From: Mycolicibacterium helvum
Lineage (GTDB): Bacteria; Actinomycetota; Actinomycetes; Mycobacteriales; Mycobacteriaceae
Direction of reading: 5' to 3'
DNA: 64,000 nucleotides
NCBI RefSeq assembly: GCF_010731895.1
Contig: NZ_AP022596.1
Span: 62,001 to 126,000, forward strand
Shown here: one piece after another, positions 24,104-33,379 of the stretch
Layout of the letters: the number at the start of each line of letters is the position of its first letter
Position numbering within the stretch: position 1 is the stretch's first letter
Translations under genes and position numbers: made by a program
The notes under the pieces: generated by a model
Told to the model about the DNA's origin: nothing
Databases searched by the model: none
Seen by the model: the letters and a program-made list of their open reading frames with translations, nothing else

Positions 24104-26158
24104 ATGCGCCTCACTCGTGTGCTCAGCCTGCTTGCGGCCATCCTGACCGCTGCCACCTTGGTCGCGCCCGCCGCGGTGGCCGACCCGCCATTCCGGCTGC
24201 CGAACTACGTCACCGACGATCTCGGCATCCTGACCCACAATCAGCTCACCGAAGTGCAGCAGGCGGTCGACGCGCTGTATCGCGACCGGCACATTCGTCT
24301 CTGGGTGGTCTACGTCCGCTCCTTTTCGCCTCAGACCAGCATGGGCTGGACTCAGGCGACCCGACAGGCCAGTGATCTCGGCGATTTCGACGCAATTCTG
24401 GCAGTGGCAGTCCTAGACCGCTCGTATTACTTCCAGGTGCCATCCGACGCGGTCGGTGGCGCTGCGGCGGAAGTCGATGCACTGCGCCGCGACAAGATCG
24501 AGCCCGCGCTGCACAACGACCACTGGGCGGATGCTGCGATTGCTGCGGCTGATGGGCTGACCACTGTCGGCACCGGCAGTTCCAACAGATCCTGGTTGAA
24601 GCCGCTACTGATTGTTCTGGCGGTCATTGTGCTGGCGATCTCAGCGCTGCTGTTGTGGAGCTACCGGCGCTCACGCAAGCGGCACGAAGCCCAGCTAGCG
24701 GCCGCCAAGCGAGTGGACCCGACCAACGCCAAGGCGCTGGCCGCGGTCCCCCTCGACGTGCTTGACGAACTGTCCCGATCGATCGTCGTCGATGTCGACA
24801 ACGCGGTGCGTACCAGCACCAACGAATTGGCATTGGCTGCCGAGGAATTCAACCACCAACAGACAGATCGGTTCAAAAGGGCCGTCGAGAACGCGAAGTC
24901 CACACTGCAACAGGCGTTCAATGTGCGCCTCGTACTCGACGACGAATATTTCGAAACGCCGGAAGATCGCCGTAATCTGCTCACCCGGGTCGTGGTCGCG
25001 GCCGCGCGAGCCAACCGCGAACTGGACGCCCAGACGAAGTCGTTCCACGAACTCCGGGATCTAGTCATCAATGCCCCCGACCGGCTCGACAGTCTGACCC
25101 AGAAGTTGGTGGACATCAGCGCCCGCATTGACCCCGCTAAGGCAAAGCTGACCCAGCTGCATGGTGAATTCGCCGAGACCGCGCTCGTGTCGGTGGCCCG
25201 CAACGCCGACGCCGCCAAGGAGCGGCTGGACTTCGCCGACCACTCGATCAGCCGCGCCCGCGAGTTGGTGGCCAGACCGGCAACCGGTGGGCAGAGTGAA
25301 CTGGTCGACTGTGTGCGCGCCGCGGAAGCCGCTCTGCAGCAAGCCGGTTCGATACTCGATGCGGTGGACAGTGCGGCAAGCGACATCCGGCGCGCGGTGG
25401 CCACCCTGCCGGCCGCCATCGACGACACGCAGCAGGGCATCAACGAGGCCGTGGCCCAGCTAACCCAGGGCGGACTGTCCAACGCCGAAGAGCTGACGAA
25501 GGGGCGCGATGCCGCAGTGGCAGCCGTTGCCGCCGCGCAGGCGAACGGGAGCGCCGATCCGCTGGGAGCATTCACCCAGTTGACCCAGGCCGACGCCGAG
25601 CTGGACCGGCTGCTGGCCGGCGTGACGCAGGAGCGCGCAACTGCCGAGCGGCTCAGCCGTTCGTTCGACAAGGCGCTGTTCACCGCGGAGTCGCGGGTGC
25701 GCTCGGTGACCGACTACATCGATACCCGCCGCGGGAGCGTCGGTCCCGAGGCCCGGACTCGACTCAGCGAGGCAGCACGCCAACTGGAGGCTGCACAGGC
25801 AAAGCAGAAGACAAACATCACCGAGGCCATTGCGCACGCCAACGGTGCGTCGAGGCTGGCCGCTCAGGCCCAGCAGTTAGCCAACGACGACGTCGAGTGG
25901 ACCCAGCAGAGATATATGAATAACAACGCCGGACAGAGAGATCCGGTCGAGACGGCCGCGATGGTCGGCGGAATCATCCTCCGCGCCCTTGCGAACGGGG
26001 CTTCAAGCCCCAGATACCGCAGTGGCGGCGGATCGACCTCGAGCAGTGGCGGCGGATCGACCTCGAGCAGTGGCGGCGGTGGATGGACGTCGAGCACCTA
26101 CGGCGGATCATCGGGATCCTCCGGGGGCGGGATGCTCGGCGGCGGCGGCCGCTTCTAG
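24104..26158 (+). CDS. TPM-domain envelope protein with coiled-coil region and Gly/Ser tail (684 aa)
   Basis: A signal peptide (residues 1-27, ending 'PAAVADPP') leads into a TPM/Psb32-like domain at about 30-160, with '[18 protein letters not shown]' and '[17 protein letters not shown]'. One membrane helix lies near 170-190 ('[17 protein letters not shown]'). A long alpha-helical, Ala/Glu/Arg-rich coiled-coil region runs from about 195 to 610. The last 45 residues are Gly/Ser repeats (GGGSTSSS) ending in GGGGRF. Rv2345 has this design. TPM proteins assist membrane-complex assembly or repair; the role here is unproven. TACATT lies 8 bases before the ATG, so it may be leaderless. Confidence 0.83.
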   Translation: MRLTRVLSLLAAILTAATLVAPAAVADPPFRLPNYVTDDLGILTHNQLTEVQQAVDALYRDRHIRLWVVYVRSFSPQTSMGWTQATRQASDLGDFDAILAVAVLDRSYYFQVPSDAVGGAAAEVDALRRDKIEPALHNDHWADAAIAAADGLTTVGTGSSNRSWLKPLLIVLAVIVLAISALLLWSYRRSRKRHEAQLAAAKRVDPTNAKALAAVPLDVLDELSRSIVVDVDNAVRTSTNELALAAEEFNHQQTDRFKRAVENAKSTLQQAFNVRLVLDDEYFETPEDRRNLLTRVVVAAARANRELDAQTKSFHELRDLVINAPDRLDSLTQKLVDISARIDPAKAKLTQLHGEFAETALVSVARNADAAKERLDFADHSISRARELVARPATGGQSELVDCVRAAEAALQQAGSILDAVDSAASDIRRAVATLPAAIDDTQQGINEAVAQLTQGGLSNAEELTKGRDAAVAAVAAAQANGSADPLGAFTQLTQADAELDRLLAGVTQERATAERLSRSFDKALFTAESRVRSVTDYIDTRRGSVGPEARTRLSEAARQLEAAQAKQKTNITEAIAHANGASRLAAQAQQLANDDVEWTQQRYMNNNAGQRDPVETAAMVGGIILRALANGASSPRYRSGGGSTSSSGGGSTSSSGGGGWTSSTYGGSSGSSGGGMLGGGGRF
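26021..26095 (+). repeat. In-frame 24-bp tandem repeat coding Gly-Ser
   Basis: A 24-base unit encoding SGGGSTSS occurs twice exactly (26021-26044 and 26045-26068). A third, diverged copy follows with a codon insertion, at the 3' end of the TPM gene. Tandem units of this kind vary in number between strains through slippage. Confidence 0.85.
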
Positions 26159-27549
26159 CCCTTGAGCCGGGTGGCCAGGTAGTCGACGACCGAATCGATG
26201 CCGATGCGTTCCTGCGTCATCTCGTCGCGCTCACGCACGGTGACCGCGTGGTCGTCGAGAGTGTCGAAATCGACTGTCACACAATAGGGCGTGCCGATCT
26301 CGTCCTGGCGGCGATAGCGTCGGCCGATCGCACCGGCGTCGTCGAACTCGATGTTCCAGTACTTACGCAGTTCCGCGGCCAGGTCCTTGGCCTTCGGGCT
26401 GAGGTCGGCGTGCCGGGACAACGGCAGCACCGCGGCCTTGACCGGCGCCAGCCGCGGGTCCAGCCGCAGCACCGTACGCTTATCCACCCCGCCCTTGGCG
26501 TTGGGCGCCTCATCCTCGGCGTAGGCGTCGACAAGGAACGCCATGAACGAACGGGTAAGTCCCGCTGCGGGTTCGATGACGTAGGGGATGTAGCGGGTGT
26601 CGGCAGCCTGGTCGTAGAACGACAGGTCGGTCCCCGAATGCTCCGAGTGCGTCTTGAGGTCGAAGTCAGTGCGGTTGGCGATACCTTCGAGCTCGCCCCA
26701 CGGGTTGCCCTGAAAGCCGAACTTGTACTCGATATCGGTGGTGCCGGCCGAGTAGTGCGACAGTTTCTCCTTGGGATGCTCGAAGAGCCTCAGGTTGTCG
26801 CGATTGATGCCAAGGTCGATGTACCACCGCAGCCGAGTGTCGATCCAGTACTTGTGCCATTCCGGCGCGGTGTCGGGTTCGACGAAGAACTCCATCTCCA
26901 TCTGTTCGAACTCGCGGGTGCGGAAGATGAAGTTGCCCGGGGTGATCTCGTTGCGGAAGCTCTTGCCGATCTGGCCGATGCCGAACGGCGGCTTCTTGCG
27001 CGAGGTCGTCACCACATTGGCGAAGTTCACGAAGATGCCCTGCGCGGTCTCCGGGCGCAAGTAGTGCAGGCCTTCCTCGGATTCGATCGGCCCGAGGTAG
27101 GTCTTGAGCATCATGTTGAATTCGCGAGGCTCGGTCCACTGACCCTTGGTGCCGCAGTCCGGGCAGACGATGTCGGCCATCGGGACCGATTCGGGGTCCG
27201 CGAGTCCCTTCTTCTCGGCGTAGGCCTCTTGCAGGTGATCCTGGCGATGACGCTTGTGGCAGTTCAGGCACTCGATGAGCGGATCGTTGAACACCTCGAC
27301 GTGACCGGAGGCAACCCACACCTCGCGCGGCAGGATGATCGAGCTGTCCAGGCCGACGACGTCGTCGCGGCCGGTCACCACCGAGCGCCACCACTGGCGC
27401 TTGATGTTCTCCTTGAGCTCGACGCCTAGCGGGCCGTAGTCCCATGCCGACTTGGTGCCGCCGTAAATCTCGCCGGCTGGGTAGACCAAACCACGACGCT
27501 TGGCCAGATTGACGACGGAATCGATGACGGACGCCACGGTGGGTGCCAC
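26155..27549 (-). CDS. glyS: Glycyl-tRNA synthetase (dimeric alpha2 type, 464 aa)
   Basis: This class II synthetase charges tRNA-Gly. The N-terminal '[20 protein letters not shown]' and motif-2 region '[25 protein letters not shown]' (in parts) are diagnostic, and motif 3 is near '[18 protein letters not shown]'. A zinc-type pair of CxxC (CLNCHKRH and CPDCGTKG) is present in the insertion. The listed start is the GTG at 27549; a GTG four codons later has a better placed GGAGTGG and may be the true start. Its stop overlaps that of the TPM gene within CTAG. No T-box leader is evident upstream. Confidence 0.96.
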   Translation of the reverse strand: MAPTVASVIDSVVNLAKRRGLVYPAGEIYGGTKSAWDYGPLGVELKENIKRQWWRSVVTGRDDVVGLDSSIILPREVWVASGHVEVFNDPLIECLNCHKRHRQDHLQEAYAEKKGLADPESVPMADIVCPDCGTKGQWTEPREFNMMLKTYLGPIESEEGLHYLRPETAQGIFVNFANVVTTSRKKPPFGIGQIGKSFRNEITPGNFIFRTREFEQMEMEFFVEPDTAPEWHKYWIDTRLRWYIDLGINRDNLRLFEHPKEKLSHYSAGTTDIEYKFGFQGNPWGELEGIANRTDFDLKTHSEHSGTDLSFYDQAADTRYIPYVIEPAAGLTRSFMAFLVDAYAEDEAPNAKGGVDKRTVLRLDPRLAPVKAAVLPLSRHADLSPKAKDLAAELRKYWNIEFDDAGAIGRRYRRQDEIGTPYCVTVDFDTLDDHAVTVRERDEMTQERIGIDSVVDYLATRLKG

Positions 27550-27660
27550 TCCTATCTATTGACAGACGCATTCTGCGGACGTGCAACAGCCCATACAGCC
27601 TAACGACACGCCAAACCGACTTTTGACATGCGTCATCGTGCATGGAAAAGTGGCCGGTAG

Positions 27661-27675
27661 TGGAAATCGTTTCCA
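27661..27675. promoter_or_regulatory. Zinc-regulator-type palindrome (Zur/SmtB box candidate)
   Basis: TGGAAA-TCG-TTTCCA is a perfect inverted repeat 20 bases before the smtB start. It differs at few positions from the AT-rich Zur boxes described in mycobacteria (TGAAAAT.ATTTTCA type). Its location at the promoter of the smtB-zur pair fits zinc-dependent autoregulation by SmtB or Zur. Confidence 0.68.
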
Positions 27676-27694
27676 ATAACGCGGAGGTGACGAC

Positions 27695-28027
27695 ATGACC
27701 ACACCCACCCACGGGCGGGTCGACGAACTGTCATCGCCGCGCGCCGACATCCTGGAACATGCCGGCGAGCTTCTACGCGCACTGGCGGCACCGGTGCGCA
27801 TCGCGATCGTGCTGCAGCTGCGGGAATCCCAGCGCTGTGTGCACGAGCTCGTCGACGCCCTCGACGTCCCGCAGCCGCTGGTCAGCCAGCACCTGCGGAT
27901 CCTGAAGGCCGCGGGGGTGGTGGCCGGCGAACGCTCCGGGCGCGAGGTGATGTACCGGCTGGTGGACGATCACCTGGCCGAGATCGTCGTCGCCGCGATC
28001 AGCCATGCCAGCGAGGAGCGTCCGTGA
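27695..28027 (+). CDS. smtB: ArsR/SmtB family metal-responsive repressor (110 aa)
   Basis: This is a winged-helix repressor of the ArsR/SmtB group. The recognition region is 'CVHELVDALDVPQPLVSQHLRILKAAGVV'. C-terminal helix residues 'DDHLAEIVVAAISHASEE' supply the alpha-5 type Asp/His/His/Glu zinc site typical of SmtB/CzrA sensors. It overlaps zur by GTGA, as Rv2358/Rv2359 do. In mycobacteria SmtB represses zur when zinc is low, and zinc binding releases it. A GGAGGTG site precedes the ATG. Confidence 0.9.
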   Translation: MTTPTHGRVDELSSPRADILEHAGELLRALAAPVRIAIVLQLRESQRCVHELVDALDVPQPLVSQHLRILKAAGVVAGERSGREVMYRLVDDHLAEIVVAAISHASEERP

Positions 28028-28446
28028 CCGGAGCCGATATTCGTCCCCGCGCCACCGCGACCGGGGTACGCGCCACCCGCCAGCGGGCGGCGATCATCGC
28101 GGTGCTCGACACCGTCGACGAATTCCGCTCGGCCCAGGAGTTGCACGACGAACTGCGCCGCCGCGGCGAGAACATCGGGCTCACCACGGTGTACCGGACG
28201 CTGCAGTCACTGTCGGCGGCCGATCTGGTGGACATGGTGCGCACCGACACCGGGGAGTCGATGTACCGGCGTTGCGAGGGTGCGGACCATCACCATCACC
28301 TGGTGTGCCGCAGCTGCGGCGCGACGGTGGAGGTCAGCGGGCGCGAGGTCGAGGCATGGGCCGCCGAAGTGGCGCAGCAGCACGGGTTTTCGGATGTGAG
28401 CCACACCATCGAGCTGTTCGGCACCTGCGGTCAGTGCCGGAGCTGA
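28024..28446 (+). CDS. zur: Zinc uptake regulator Zur (FurB, 140 aa)
   Basis: This Fur-family repressor senses zinc. The N-terminal winged helix includes 'LTTVYRTLQSLSAADLVD'. The structural zinc site is formed by C95xxC98 and C135xxC138, and a run of four histidines (89-92, 'DHHHHLVC') belongs to the regulatory zinc site. With zinc bound it represses uptake systems and paralogous zinc-free ribosomal proteins. GTG start overlaps the smtB stop, so the two regulators are translated together. Confidence 0.94.
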   Translation: MTGADIRPRATATGVRATRQRAAIIAVLDTVDEFRSAQELHDELRRRGENIGLTTVYRTLQSLSAADLVDMVRTDTGESMYRRCEGADHHHHLVCRSCGATVEVSGREVEAWAAEVAQQHGFSDVSHTIELFGTCGQCRS

Positions 28447-28500
28447 GCCGGCAAACCTCGCCACCTCGAGGCGACAACCGCGCACGGCCAGGGGCGCCAT

Positions 28501-28561
28501 CGCGAGATTGAACTCACGCAGAGAGTCACTCGCACTTTCTCCGCGCAGTGTCAATCTCGCG
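28501..28561. repeat. Long imperfect palindrome between convergent genes (terminator or dispersed element)
   Basis: CGCGAGATTGA (28501-28511) is exactly complementary to TCAATCTCGCG (28551-28561). The 39 bases between them also pair partly (ACTCACGCAGAGA against TCTCCGCGCAGTG). The right arm contains the stop codon of the gene on the minus strand. It can act as a bidirectional terminator between zur and that gene. Its size and near-perfect symmetry also look like a small dispersed palindromic repeat. Confidence 0.65.
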
Positions 28562-28949
28562 GGGACGCGACGATTGCGCGGCGGGCATCGGCTCCGCCGG
28601 CGAGCACCATCAGCACCAGCGTCTGCAACGCCTTGTCAGCCAGCCCCTCGCCGGGAAAGTTGTAGCGCAGCATCACATCTCCGCGCTTGCCGGACTGTTC
28701 AACGAAGGTCACAGTACCCAGCATCGTCGACTGCGCAAGGGCGGCAACCCGTTTGCGCAGATCGGCGTTGACCGGCAGATCCCACGCCAAAACCTGCGTC
28801 ACCGAGACCATCTCGATGTCGTCGGCGATCGTGACCGTCCGCAGCGAGGCGAACGTCCCCTCGTAGCGCACCGTCAGTGCACCGTCGGGTTCCACCTCGA
28901 CGGGGACCACCGCGGTCAGCACCTCGGCCAGCCTGGCCCCTAGCTCCAC
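28551..28949 (-). CDS. Conserved hypothetical protein, Rv2360c-like (132 aa)
   Basis: The GTG at 28949 is chosen because it begins 2 bases after the uppS stop; a longer reading would overlap uppS heavily. The protein has a beta-rich core ('GALTVRYEGTFASLRTVTI', 'KRGDVMLRYNFP') and a final helix 'LADKALQTLVLMVLAGGADA'. The shape recalls YbjN/type III chaperone-like folds, but this is a guess. It lies between zur and uppS on the opposite strand from zur, as Rv2360c does. No catalytic residues are evident. Confidence 0.7.
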   Translation of the reverse strand: MELGARLAEVLTAVVPVEVEPDGALTVRYEGTFASLRTVTIADDIEMVSVTQVLAWDLPVNADLRKRVAALAQSTMLGTVTFVEQSGKRGDVMLRYNFPGEGLADKALQTLVLMVLAGGADARRAIVASPRD

Positions 28950-28951
28950 GA

Positions 28952-29860
28952 TCAGGCCCGGCCGAAGCGCCGGTTTCGCTCGGCGTACTCTTCGCACGCC
29001 GCCCACAGATCCCGCCGGTCGTAGTCGGGCCAGAGCTTGTCCTGGAACACATATTCGGCGTACGCGGCCTGCCACAGCATGAAGTTGCTCGAGCGCTGCT
29101 CCCCCGACGTCCGGATGAACAGGTCGACGTCAGGAATGTCGGGCCGGTGCATGTATTCCGAGAGCGTGGCCTCGTTCACCCGTTCCGGGTCGACTCGTCC
29201 AGCCACCGCGTCACGGGCGATATTCTTTGCCGCCTCCGCGATTTCGGCCCGCCCGCCGTAGTTGACGCAGTAGTTCACCGTGATGACGTCATTGCCCACC
29301 GTCATGTTCTCGGCGACGTCGAATTCCTTGATGACGCTGCGCCACATCCGCGCGCGCGAACCCACCCAGCGCATTCGCACACCCATGGCGTCGAGGTTCT
29401 CGCGCCGCCGGCGTACCACCTCGCGGTTGAAGCCCATCAGGAAGCGCACCTCCTCGGCACTGCGCCGCCAGTTCTCGGTGGAGAACGCATACACCGTCAG
29501 GTGTTGCACGCCGATCTCGATGGCTCCGCAGGTGATGTCGATCAGCACCGCCTCACCCATCTTGTGGCCTTCGGTGCGGCTCAGCCCGCGCTGGGTGGCC
29601 CAGCGTCCGTTGCCGTCCATCACGACGGCGACATGCTTGGGCATCTGGTCGGCGGGGATCGCCGGCGGCACGGCCTTGGACGTGTGCTGGGGCGGGCGGC
29701 GCGGCCCACCGCCGGGTGCCGGCGGCAGCTCAGGGAACACCACCGGCCATACCGAGGTGTCGGGGAATATCGGGTAGTCGTCGGGCGCCGGGGGGAGCTG
29801 CGGAAACTGGTCCTTCCGCTTGCGCTCAGCCCCCCGCCACGAGCTGGTTACCCGGTTCAT
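28952..29860 (-). CDS. uppS: Decaprenyl diphosphate synthase (cis-prenyltransferase UppS)
   Basis: This enzyme extends prenyl diphosphates with cis-isoprene units to make the decaprenyl carrier for arabinogalactan and peptidoglycan. Family motifs are '[17 protein letters not shown]' (catalytic Asp), '[12 protein letters not shown]', '[13 protein letters not shown]', '[12 protein letters not shown]' and '[28 protein letters not shown]' (in parts). An N-terminal extension of about 75 residues, Pro-rich, is as in Rv2361c. ATG at 29860 is listed; a GTG at 29848 is possible. The start lies inside the recO end, so the genes are coupled. Confidence 0.95.
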   Translation of the reverse strand: MNRVTSSWRGAERKRKDQFPQLPPAPDDYPIFPDTSVWPVVFPELPPAPGGGPRRPPQHTSKAVPPAIPADQMPKHVAVVMDGNGRWATQRGLSRTEGHKMGEAVLIDITCGAIEIGVQHLTVYAFSTENWRRSAEEVRFLMGFNREVVRRRRENLDAMGVRMRWVGSRARMWRSVIKEFDVAENMTVGNDVITVNYCVNYGGRAEIAEAAKNIARDAVAGRVDPERVNEATLSEYMHRPDIPDVDLFIRTSGEQRSSNFMLWQAAYAEYVFQDKLWPDYDRRDLWAACEEYAERNRRFGRA

Positions 29861-30647
29861 CGCCATGGGCCTCATCCTGCCTGAACATCTCCTTGACGTG
29901 ATCGGCGGGCTGCCGGTAGACACGCTCCACCAGCGGCAAAGTGCGCAACTGGCGTTCCAGGTGCCACTGCAGATGCGCGGCCACCAGGCCGCTGGCGTGG
30001 CTGCGGTGCGACGCCGACGACGCCTCGGCGGCCTCCCAGTCGCCGTCGTGCAGCGCCGACATCAGATCGAGTACCGCCTGCGGCGGGGTGGTCGAACCCG
30101 ACGGCCGGCAATGCATACAGACGCTGCCACCAGCGGCGATGTGGAAAGCGCGGTGCGGGCCTGGCGCCGCACACCGAGCACACTCGATCAGCGAGGGCGC
30201 CCAGCCGGCGATGCCCATGGCCCGCAACAGGTAGGCATCCAAGACCAGCTCACGAGACCGTGCCCCGTCGGCTACCGCCCGCAGCGCACCGACCGTGAGC
30301 CGGTGCAGCGCCGGCGCCGGGGCGCGCTCCTCGCCGGCGAGCCGCTCAGCGGTTTCCAGGATCGCGCAGGCGCTGGTGTAGCGGCCGTAGTCGCTGACGA
30401 TGTCGGTGGCGAAGGCGTCAATGGACACCACCTGGGTGACGATGTCCAGGTTGCGGCCGGGATGCAGCTGGACGTCGATATGCGCGAACGGTTCCAGCCG
30501 GGAACCGAATTTGCTGCGGGTACGGCGCACTCCCTTGGCGACCGCGCGGACCAGGCCGTGGTCACGAGTCAGCAGGGTGACGATGCGGTCTGCTTCACCG
30601 AGCTTGTGCTGGCGCAGCACAACAGCCCGATCCCGATACAACCGCAT
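29826..30647 (-). CDS. recO: DNA repair protein RecO
   Basis: RecO helps load RecA on SSB-coated single-stranded DNA in the RecFOR pathway. The OB-fold N-terminus '[20 protein letters not shown]' and '[17 protein letters not shown]' are typical. Zinc-binding cysteines appear as '[10 protein letters not shown]' and '[10 protein letters not shown]' near residues 160-190. ATG at 30647 is used. It overlaps uppS by 35 bases and is divergent from the amidase gene with 64 bases between starts. Confidence 0.93.
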   Translation of the reverse strand: MRLYRDRAVVLRQHKLGEADRIVTLLTRDHGLVRAVAKGVRRTRSKFGSRLEPFAHIDVQLHPGRNLDIVTQVVSIDAFATDIVSDYGRYTSACAILETAERLAGEERAPAPALHRLTVGALRAVADGARSRELVLDAYLLRAMGIAGWAPSLIECARCAAPGPHRAFHIAAGGSVCMHCRPSGSTTPPQAVLDLMSALHDGDWEAAEASSASHRSHASGLVAAHLQWHLERQLRTLPLVERVYRQPADHVKEMFRQDEAHGDEPGNQLVAGG

Positions 30648-30711
30648 CGGAGAAGTTTCCCACCGCAATGCGACATAAGTGCGGACGCGCGCCGTTAGTC
30701 TCGACGTCGCC

Positions 30712-32163
30712 ATGACAGCTCATGCGAGTTTGGGCAGGCCGCCGCGGTTTCCCACCATCGGCGAGCAGCTCTACCAGCTGGCCAGCGGGACGGTGACCTC
30801 CACCGAGCTGGTCCGCCGCTCGTTGCGCGCGATCGCGGCCAGCCAGTCCACCCTCAACGCCTTCCGGGTGGTGCTCACCGAATCGGCGCTGGCCGAAGCC
30901 GCCGACGCCGACCGGCGTCGTGCCGCGGGCGAGCAGGCACCGCTGCTGGGGATCCCGATCGCGGTCAAGGACGACGTCGACGTTGCCGGGGTGCCGACCT
31001 CTTTCGGTACCGCCGGACCTATCCGGCCGGCCACCGAGGACTCCGAGGTGGTGCGCCGGCTGCGGGAAGCCGGCGCGGTGATCGTCGGCAAGACGAACTG
31101 CTGCGAACTCGGCCAGTGGCCGTTCACCAGCGGGCCGGCCTTCGGCCATACGCGAAATCCCTGGTCGCGCAAGCACACTCCGGGTGGATCGTCGGGCGGC
31201 AGCGCGGCGGCGGTAGCCGCCGGCCTGGTGGCCGCGGCCATCGGATCCGATGGCGCGGGCAGTGTCCGGGTGCCCGCCGCCTGGACCCACCTGGTCGGCA
31301 TCAAACCGCAACGGGGGCGCATCTCGACCTGGCCGATTCTCGATCCGTTCAACGGCATCACGGTCAACGGCGTGCTGGCCCGCACGGTCGCCGACGCCGC
31401 ACTGGTCCTCGATGCGGCGTCGGGCAACGTCGAGGACGACCTGTACAAGCCGCCGCCGGTGCGGATGTTCGATTCTGTCGGCGCTGCGCCGGGGCCGTTG
31501 AAGATCGCGCTGTCGACGCGGTTTCCGTTCACGATCTTCCCCGCCAGGTTGCACCCCGAGATCCGGGCGGCGCTCACCGAGGTTGCCGAACAGCTTGGCA
31601 TGCTGGGCCACACGGTGATGGAAGGCAACCCGAATTACGGGCTGCGGCTGCCGCTGTCGTTTCTGCCCCGTTCGACCGCCGGGCTGCTGGAGTGGGCCGA
31701 GCGCCTCGGCGACGACGTCACACTGGACCCCCGGACCGAGGCCAACATGCGGATGGGCCGGCTGCTGTCGGGTGCCCTATTGCGCTGGGCCAAGGCCACC
31801 GAGCCGCTCCTGCACCGCCGGGTCGGGGCGATCTTCCGTTCCGTCGACGTCGTGGTGGCTCCGACGACGGCGCAGCCACCACCGCCGGCCCGTAAGTTCG
31901 ACGACCTCGGCGCAAGCGCCACTGACCGCGCAATGATCGCCGACTGCCCGGTCACCTTCCCGTGGAACGTACTGGGCTGGCCCTCGATCAACGTCCCGGC
32001 CGGCTTCACCTGTGATGGACTGCCCATCGGCGTGCAATTGATGGGCCCGGCCAACAGCGAGCCGCTGCTGATCTCGCTGGCAGCCGAGCTGGAGGCCATC
32101 AACGGCTGGGCCAACAAGCAGCCAGAGATCTGGTGGAACACTCCCCTGGCAACCGAGAGCTAA
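30712..32163 (+). CDS. Amidase signature family protein (AmiA2-like, 483 aa)
   Basis: The Ser-cisSer-Lys triad is visible. The Lys is in 'IPIAVKDDVDVAGVPT', the Ser-rich loop in 'KHTPGGSSGGSAAAVAAGL' and the nucleophile Ser in 'IGSDGAGSVRVPAAW'. Substitution of the usual 'GGSIR.PA' by GAGSVRVPA is within family variation. The enzyme hydrolyses a carboxamide of unknown identity. Length and position between recO and era match amiA2 (Rv2363). Its stop codon overlaps that of era on the other strand. Confidence 0.92.
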   Translation: MTAHASLGRPPRFPTIGEQLYQLASGTVTSTELVRRSLRAIAASQSTLNAFRVVLTESALAEAADADRRRAAGEQAPLLGIPIAVKDDVDVAGVPTSFGTAGPIRPATEDSEVVRRLREAGAVIVGKTNCCELGQWPFTSGPAFGHTRNPWSRKHTPGGSSGGSAAAVAAGLVAAAIGSDGAGSVRVPAAWTHLVGIKPQRGRISTWPILDPFNGITVNGVLARTVADAALVLDAASGNVEDDLYKPPPVRMFDSVGAAPGPLKIALSTRFPFTIFPARLHPEIRAALTEVAEQLGMLGHTVMEGNPNYGLRLPLSFLPRSTAGLLEWAERLGDDVTLDPRTEANMRMGRLLSGALLRWAKATEPLLHRRVGAIFRSVDVVVAPTTAQPPPPARKFDDLGASATDRAMIADCPVTFPWNVLGWPSINVPAGFTCDGLPIGVQLMGPANSEPLLISLAAELEAINGWANKQPEIWWNTPLATES

Positions 32164-33062
32164 AACCCAAGCCGCCCAAGCTGTTTGGGATCGCGTTGCC
32201 AGTTCTTGGCGATCTTGACCCGCAGGTCGAGGTAAACCTTCGTGCCCAACAGCTTCTCGATCTGCGTACGAGCCGCCGTCCCAACCTCTTTGAGGCGGGC
32301 GCCGCCCTTGCCGATCACGATGCCCTTTTGGCTGTCCCGCTCCACGTAGAGCACGGCATGCACGTTGATCATGTCGTCGCGGTCGGGATGATCCTCGACC
32401 TCCTCGATCACCACGGCCAGCGAGTGCGGCAGCTCGTCGCGCACCCCTTCTAGTGCGGCCTCCCGGATCAGCTCGGCCATGAGCACCTCTTCGGGCTCGT
32501 CGGTGAGCTCCCCGTCGGGATAGAACGCCGGCCCGGGCGGCAGCTGACCGGCCAGCACATCGGTGAGGACATCGACCTGGTCGCCCCGGGTCGCCGAGAC
32601 CGGCACGATCTCGGCGACAGTGTCGCCGACCAATTCCTGGACGGCCATCAACTGCCCTGCCACCCGGTCCTTGGTCACCTTGTCGATCTTGGTGACGATC
32701 ACGACGAGTGTGGTCCTGGGGGCCACCTCGCGGATCTGCGCGTAGATCCACCGATCACCGGGCCCGATCGCCTCGTCGGCGGGAATGCACAGCCCGATCA
32801 CGTCAACTTGCGAGTAGGTGTCGCGTACCAGGTCGTTGAGCCGCTTGCCCAGCAGGGTGCGCGGCCGGTGCAGGCCGGGGGTGTCGACGAGCACGATCTG
32901 GAAGTCGGGGCGGTGCACGATGCCGCGGATGGTGTGCCGAGTGGTCTGCGGCTGGTTGGCGGTGATCGCCACCTTGGCGCCGACCAGTGCGTTGGTCAGC
33001 GTCGACTTGCCGGTGTTGGGCCGGCCCACCAAACATACGAAGCCGGAACGGAACTCGCTCAC
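32160..33062 (-). CDS. era: GTPase Era (300 aa)
   Basis: Era is a ribosome-assembly GTPase that binds the 3' end of 16S rRNA. G1 is 'GRPNTGKSTLTNAL', G3 'DTPGLHRPRTLLG', G4 'IVTKIDKVTKD' and G5 in 'VSATRGDQVDVL'. The C-terminal KH domain contains 'IVIGKGGARLKEVGTAAR'. The GTG start overlaps the upstream stop (GTGA). It is the last gene of the phoH-ybeY-corC operon. Confidence 0.97.
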   Translation of the reverse strand: MSEFRSGFVCLVGRPNTGKSTLTNALVGAKVAITANQPQTTRHTIRGIVHRPDFQIVLVDTPGLHRPRTLLGKRLNDLVRDTYSQVDVIGLCIPADEAIGPGDRWIYAQIREVAPRTTLVVIVTKIDKVTKDRVAGQLMAVQELVGDTVAEIVPVSATRGDQVDVLTDVLAGQLPPGPAFYPDGELTDEPEEVLMAELIREAALEGVRDELPHSLAVVIEEVEDHPDRDDMINVHAVLYVERDSQKGIVIGKGGARLKEVGTAARTQIEKLLGTKVYLDLRVKIAKNWQRDPKQLGRLGF

Positions 33063-33379
33063 TGCAGTGCCCCCGAGCGGTCGGTCACGACGATCGTCGC
33101 GGTCGGCGAGAGTTCCCGGACAGCGGCGACACCGTCGTCGTCAACCGAGCCGCCGACCAACACCGCGGCCTCCAAACCCGTTGCGCCACTGGACACTGCT
33201 GCAGCGACGGCCGCCTGCAGACCCGTCAGCCGCAGGGCCGACAGGGTGACCGGCGCACCGGCGTAGGTGCGCCCGTCGAGATCGCGGACCGCAGCCCCTT
33301 GGCCTGACTCAGCGCGCGCCATCGCGCCGCGCGCGAGCACGACCAGCTTCGCGTCTTCGGCCTCTAGCGCATCACTCAT
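33059..33379 (-). CDS. Cytidine deaminase-like fold protein, Rv2365c-like (106 aa)
   Basis: The small protein has a deaminase-type layout: '[33 protein letters not shown]' (in parts), then '[21 protein letters not shown]'. The zinc-binding HAE and PCxxC motifs of active cytidine deaminases are missing, so it is probably not a working deaminase. The gene sits between corC and era, overlapping the former by 8 bases and the latter by GTGA, which suggests a role linked to ribosome or RNA metabolism. Confidence 0.75.
   Translation of the reverse strand: MSDALEAEDAKLVVLARGAMARAESGQGAAVRDLDGRTYAGAPVTLSALRLTGLQAAVAAAVSSGATGLEAAVLVGGSVDDDGVAAVRELSPTATIVVTDRSGALQ

Noticed and set aside
21616..24375. 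Very long open frame on the plus strand opposite dnaG and dgt
   Set aside because: It is antisense to two unmistakable genes and has the Arg/Gly/His-rich composition of a third-position shadow in high-GC DNA.
27550..27694. Possible T-box leader upstream of glyS
   Set aside because: The gap is only about 145 bases, shared with the smtB promoter, and no T-box sequence or specifier stem was found.
28501..28561. CRISPR-like repeat
   Set aside because: It is a single palindrome with no spaced copies and no cas genes in the window.
31116..31895. Alternative-frame open reading inside the amidase gene
   Set aside because: The amidase frame contains the complete Ser-Ser-Lys motif set; the other frame is Arg/Gly-rich noise.
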